From assembly GCF_003226555.1 (NCBI RefSeq), contig NZ_QKQS01000023.1:1121263-1185262 (forward strand): a stretch of 64,000 nucleotides of DNA, read 5' to 3'. Both the position numbers and the translations under genes were made by a program. Shown here in pieces: positions 61,947 through 64,000 of this stretch; within the stretch, counting starts at the first letter, position 1; each line of letters begins with the position of its first letter. The notes below the pieces were generated by a model. It searched no databases, had not been told where the DNA came from, and saw only the letters and a program-made list of their open reading frames with translations. The stretch comes from Rhodopseudomonas palustris (GTDB lineage Bacteria > Pseudomonadota > Alphaproteobacteria > Rhizobiales > Xanthobacteraceae).

Positions 61947-62437
61947 TCCGCTACAGCCTGCGCTGCGACAAAGGCCATCTGTTCGAGAGCTGGTTTCAGA
62001 GCTCGTCGGCCTACGAGTCCCAGGTTCGGCGCAAGCTGGTGAGTTGCCCGCGCTGCGACTCGGTGAAGATCGAAAAGGCGATCATGGCGCCGCAGATCGT
62101 CGGCAAGAAGGGCCGCGGCCGCGCGCCAGAACCGGCCGCCGCCGAACCCGCCGCGACCAGCGTCCCGGCCGAGACCGCGTCCGCCGATGCGCCGACGCCG
62201 CTGCTGATGGCGCAGGAGCGCGAGCTGCGCGCCAAGCTGAAGGAATTGCGCGACCACATCGTCAAGACCGCCGACAATGTCGGCGAGCGCTTCCCCGATC
62301 AGGCGCGCGCGATGCACTACGGCGATATCGAGCACCGCCCGATCTACGGCGAGGCCTCGCCGGCCGAAGCCAAGGCGCTGATCGACGAAGGCATCGAAGT
62401 GGCGCCGCTGCCGGTGCTGCCGGACGATCGGAATTGA
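61943..62437 (+). CDS. DUF1178 family protein
   Basis: A 164-residue protein. The N-terminus has two metal-binding-type Cys groups, [17 protein letters not shown] (Cys8, with His11) and LVSCPRCDSVKIEKA (Cys36 and Cys39), separated by SSAYESQV, which fits a zinc-ribbon-like fold. A low-complexity Ala/Pro-rich linker (about 60-85) leads to a helical C-terminal half (ELRAKLKELRDHIVKTADNV, YGDIEHRPIYGEASPAEAK). Function unknown; in alphaproteobacteria it is often found after a grx-nit pair, as here. Last gene of the operon. Confidence 0.85.
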   Translation: MIRYSLRCDKGHLFESWFQSSSAYESQVRRKLVSCPRCDSVKIEKAIMAPQIVGKKGRGRAPEPAAAEPAATSVPAETASADAPTPLLMAQERELRAKLKELRDHIVKTADNVGERFPDQARAMHYGDIEHRPIYGEASPAEAKALIDEGIEVAPLPVLPDDRN

Positions 62438-62470
62438 TGCGTGAGCCGCCAAGGACCAACTCTCTCATTC

Positions 62471-62572
62471 GTCATTCCGGGGCGCCGCGAAGCGGCGAGC
62501 CCGGAATCCATACTCGCCGTTAGGGGTTATGGATTCCGGGCCTGCGCGCCAAGGCGCGCATCCCGGAATGAC
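62471..62572. repeat. Dispersed palindromic repeat, family C (long form)
   Basis: A 102-bp unit starting GTCATTCCGGGGCGCCGCGA and ending TCCCGGAATGAC, with inner arms CCCGGAATCCAT and ATGGATTCCGGG that can pair. Shares its outer arms with the short form at 26370-26411. Confidence 0.8.
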
Positions 62573-62616
62573 GAGCGAGAGGTTTGATCGGCTGGCAGTC
62601 GGCAGCGGTCTTGCCC

Positions 62617-63054
62617 ATGAACCCCGACACCCTTCTCTCCTGGCAATTCTGGGCGGTGCTGTCGGCGGTGTTCGCGGCGCTGACGGCGATCTTCGCCAAG
62701 ATCGGCGTCGCCGATATCGACTCCAATCTCGCTACTTTCATCCGGACGGTGGTGGTGCTGGTAGCACTCGGCGGGCTGTTGGCGGCGACCGGAAAGCTAG
62801 TCACCGACGGGCCGATCAGCGGCAAGACCTGGCTGTTCCTGATCTTGTCCGGGCTATGCACCGGGGCATCGTGGCTGTGCTACTTCCGGGCGCTCAAGCT
62901 CGGCCCCGCCAGCCTGGTGGCGCCGATCGACAAGCTCAGCGTGGTGCTTGTCGTGCTGTTCGGCGTGTTGTTTCTCGGCGAGCGGCCGTCCGGCACCGAG
63001 TGGATCGGGATCGCGCTGATCGCCGCCGGCGCCGTGATCATCGCGCTGAAGTAA
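62617..63054 (+). CDS. EamA family transporter, single-domain (half-size)
   Basis: A 145-residue inner-membrane protein with about five hydrophobic segments, equal to one EamA repeat. FAALTAIFAKIGVADIDSNL (about residues 19-38) and the C-terminal LGPASLVAPIDKLSVVLVVL in part with LFLGERPSGTEWIGIALIAA are family-typical. Half-size members are thought to work as dimers. ATG 62617 is chosen because upstream residues are not hydrophobic. It is convergent with a full-length EamA gene, the stop codons being adjacent. Confidence 0.83.
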   Translation: MNPDTLLSWQFWAVLSAVFAALTAIFAKIGVADIDSNLATFIRTVVVLVALGGLLAATGKLVTDGPISGKTWLFLILSGLCTGASWLCYFRALKLGPASLVAPIDKLSVVLVVLFGVLFLGERPSGTEWIGIALIAAGAVIIALK

Positions 63055-63954
63055 TCACACCGCGACCAGCAGCGCGACGCCGAGCACGATCAGGACGATG
63101 CCGAGGATCTCGCGCAGCGCCACCGGCTGCTTGAACGAGTAGTAGGCCACGGCCTGCGCGAACAGCACCTCGATCAGCGCCAGGGTGCGGACATTGGCGG
63201 CGGCGGTGAGCGCGAACGCCAGGAACCAGAACTGCGACGCTGCGGCGCCGACGAAACCGGCCAACATCGACGGCTGCCACAGCCTCAGGATGTCGCGCAG
63301 CACCTGCGGCGCCCGCGCCAAGAGATAGACGGTCAGCACCAGGGTCTGCACGCCGAGCGCAAGCACCAGCGTGAACGTCGCGGCGGTGACGAAGGTCACG
63401 TCCGGCACCACGATGATCGCGCCGCGAAACCCGACCGCCGACAGCGCGAAGGCTGCCGCCGCGCTCAGACCGAGCAGCGTCGGCCGCAGGCTGACGAGGC
63501 CGCGGGCGGCACCCGGCCGCAGTGCGGTGACCACCACGCCGACAGTGGCGATCAGGATCGCCACCACCTTCCACAGGTTCAGATGATCGCCGAGGAACAC
63601 GAAGCCGAAGATCGCGGTCTGGATCGCCTCGGTCTTCAGATAGGCGGTGGTGACCACGAACGAGCGTTCGTTCATCGCCGCCAGCATCATGCCGGTGGCG
63701 GCGATCTGCGACAGCGCGCCGAGCAGCAGCCACGGCCAGAACTCGAGGCCCGGCGACGGCATCGCATCGCCGGTCGCCACCATCACGCCGGCGAAGAACA
63801 GCAGCGAGAACGGGAAGCCGAACAGAAAGCGGATGTTGGTGGCGCCCCAGGTGCCGAGCGGTCCGGTCAGCGAACGCTGCATTGCGTTGCGCGCGACCTG
63901 ACCGAGCGCAGCGACGAGCGTGAAGGGAATCCAGAGTGAGGCGACGGTGAACAT
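63055..63954 (-). CDS. EamA (DMT superfamily) transporter, two-domain
   Basis: A 299-residue inner-membrane protein with about ten membrane segments forming two EamA repeats. The first ends near FLGDHLNLWKVVAILIATVG (about residues 124-143), the second near ALIEVLFAQAVAYYSFKQPV with the closing LREILGIVLIVLGVALLV. Such carriers usually export metabolites or amino acids; the substrate is unknown. The ATG at 63954 lies 46 bp from the window edge. Confidence 0.86.
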   Translation of the reverse strand: MFTVASLWIPFTLVAALGQVARNAMQRSLTGPLGTWGATNIRFLFGFPFSLLFFAGVMVATGDAMPSPGLEFWPWLLLGALSQIAATGMMLAAMNERSFVVTTAYLKTEAIQTAIFGFVFLGDHLNLWKVVAILIATVGVVVTALRPGAARGLVSLRPTLLGLSAAAAFALSAVGFRGAIIVVPDVTFVTAATFTLVLALGVQTLVLTVYLLARAPQVLRDILRLWQPSMLAGFVGAAASQFWFLAFALTAAANVRTLALIEVLFAQAVAYYSFKQPVALREILGIVLIVLGVALLVAV

Positions 63955-64000
63955 GGCACAGGTGGCAGGAGGGACGCCGCACCCTCGGCGATCCGGTTAG

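Overview
The window looks like chromosomal DNA of a high-GC alphaproteobacterium of the Nitrobacteraceae/Bradyrhizobiaceae group, most likely Rhodopseudomonas (R. palustris-like). This rests on the protein families and their pairing (RpoE-ChrR, RegS-RegR, GlnD, intracellular PhaZ, MmcB, DUF1236, DUF1178, many Bradyrhizobium-type small proteins), on the codon and base composition, and on dispersed palindromic repeats of a kind I recall as common in Rhodopseudomonas and Bradyrhizobium. The taxon is inferred, not proven. I see no rRNA, tRNA, CRISPR array or prophage. Most of the window is ordinary core genome with short operons.

Layout. 1-5 kb: the start of a chemotaxis receptor (cut by the window edge), an AI-2E-family permease, the rpoE-chrR singlet-oxygen sigma/anti-sigma pair, and, facing away from it, a very small transcription unit for a 33-residue peptide preceded by a sequence resembling an RpoE promoter. 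5-9 kb: a LysR regulator divergent from a DctA-type carboxylate transporter that is followed closely by allE and allA, which looks like a ureide (allantoate) utilisation operon. 9-19 kb: HNH nuclease, cysK, purC, pirin, malonyl-CoA decarboxylase, a PAS protein with a tandem-repeat promoter region, a PrpD-family protein and membrane proteins. 19-24 kb: a PHB-depolymerase-family esterase, a DUF1236 protein, then a 1.56-kb mobile element (perfect 23-bp inverted repeats, 8-bp flanking duplication) holding a lower-GC passenger gene and a broken IS1595/ISXO2-type transposase, inserted just beyond the stop codon of an AraC regulator gene.

24-36 kb: a metallo-beta-lactamase-fold hydrolase, a VWA protein, MmcB, the redox two-component system RegS/RegR, an ABC-2 exporter, intracellular PHA depolymerase, a YgjP-type metallopeptidase and a class A penicillin-binding protein. 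36-48 kb: an amino-acid-type binding protein, a large hybrid histidine kinase, Tex, a BCCT osmolyte transporter, and an SDR-ChrA pair. 48-64 kb: an APC permease, TetR divergent from an AidB-like acyl-CoA dehydrogenase, a CtpA protease, GlnD, ArgJ, MutT, a methyltransferase, a comF-grxC-nitrilase-DUF1178 operon, and two EamA transporters facing each other.

The parts that act together are: RpoE/ChrR and its likely targets (photooxidative stress); LysR-DctA-AllE-AllA (ureide nitrogen and carbon); RegS/RegR (redox control); PhaZ and the second depolymerase (storage polymer use); GlnD (nitrogen status); and the comF-grxC-nit-DUF1178 operon. The strongest candidates for something undescribed are the 33-residue peptide unit, the passenger-carrying IS element, and the tandem-repeat promoter region at 15.8 kb.
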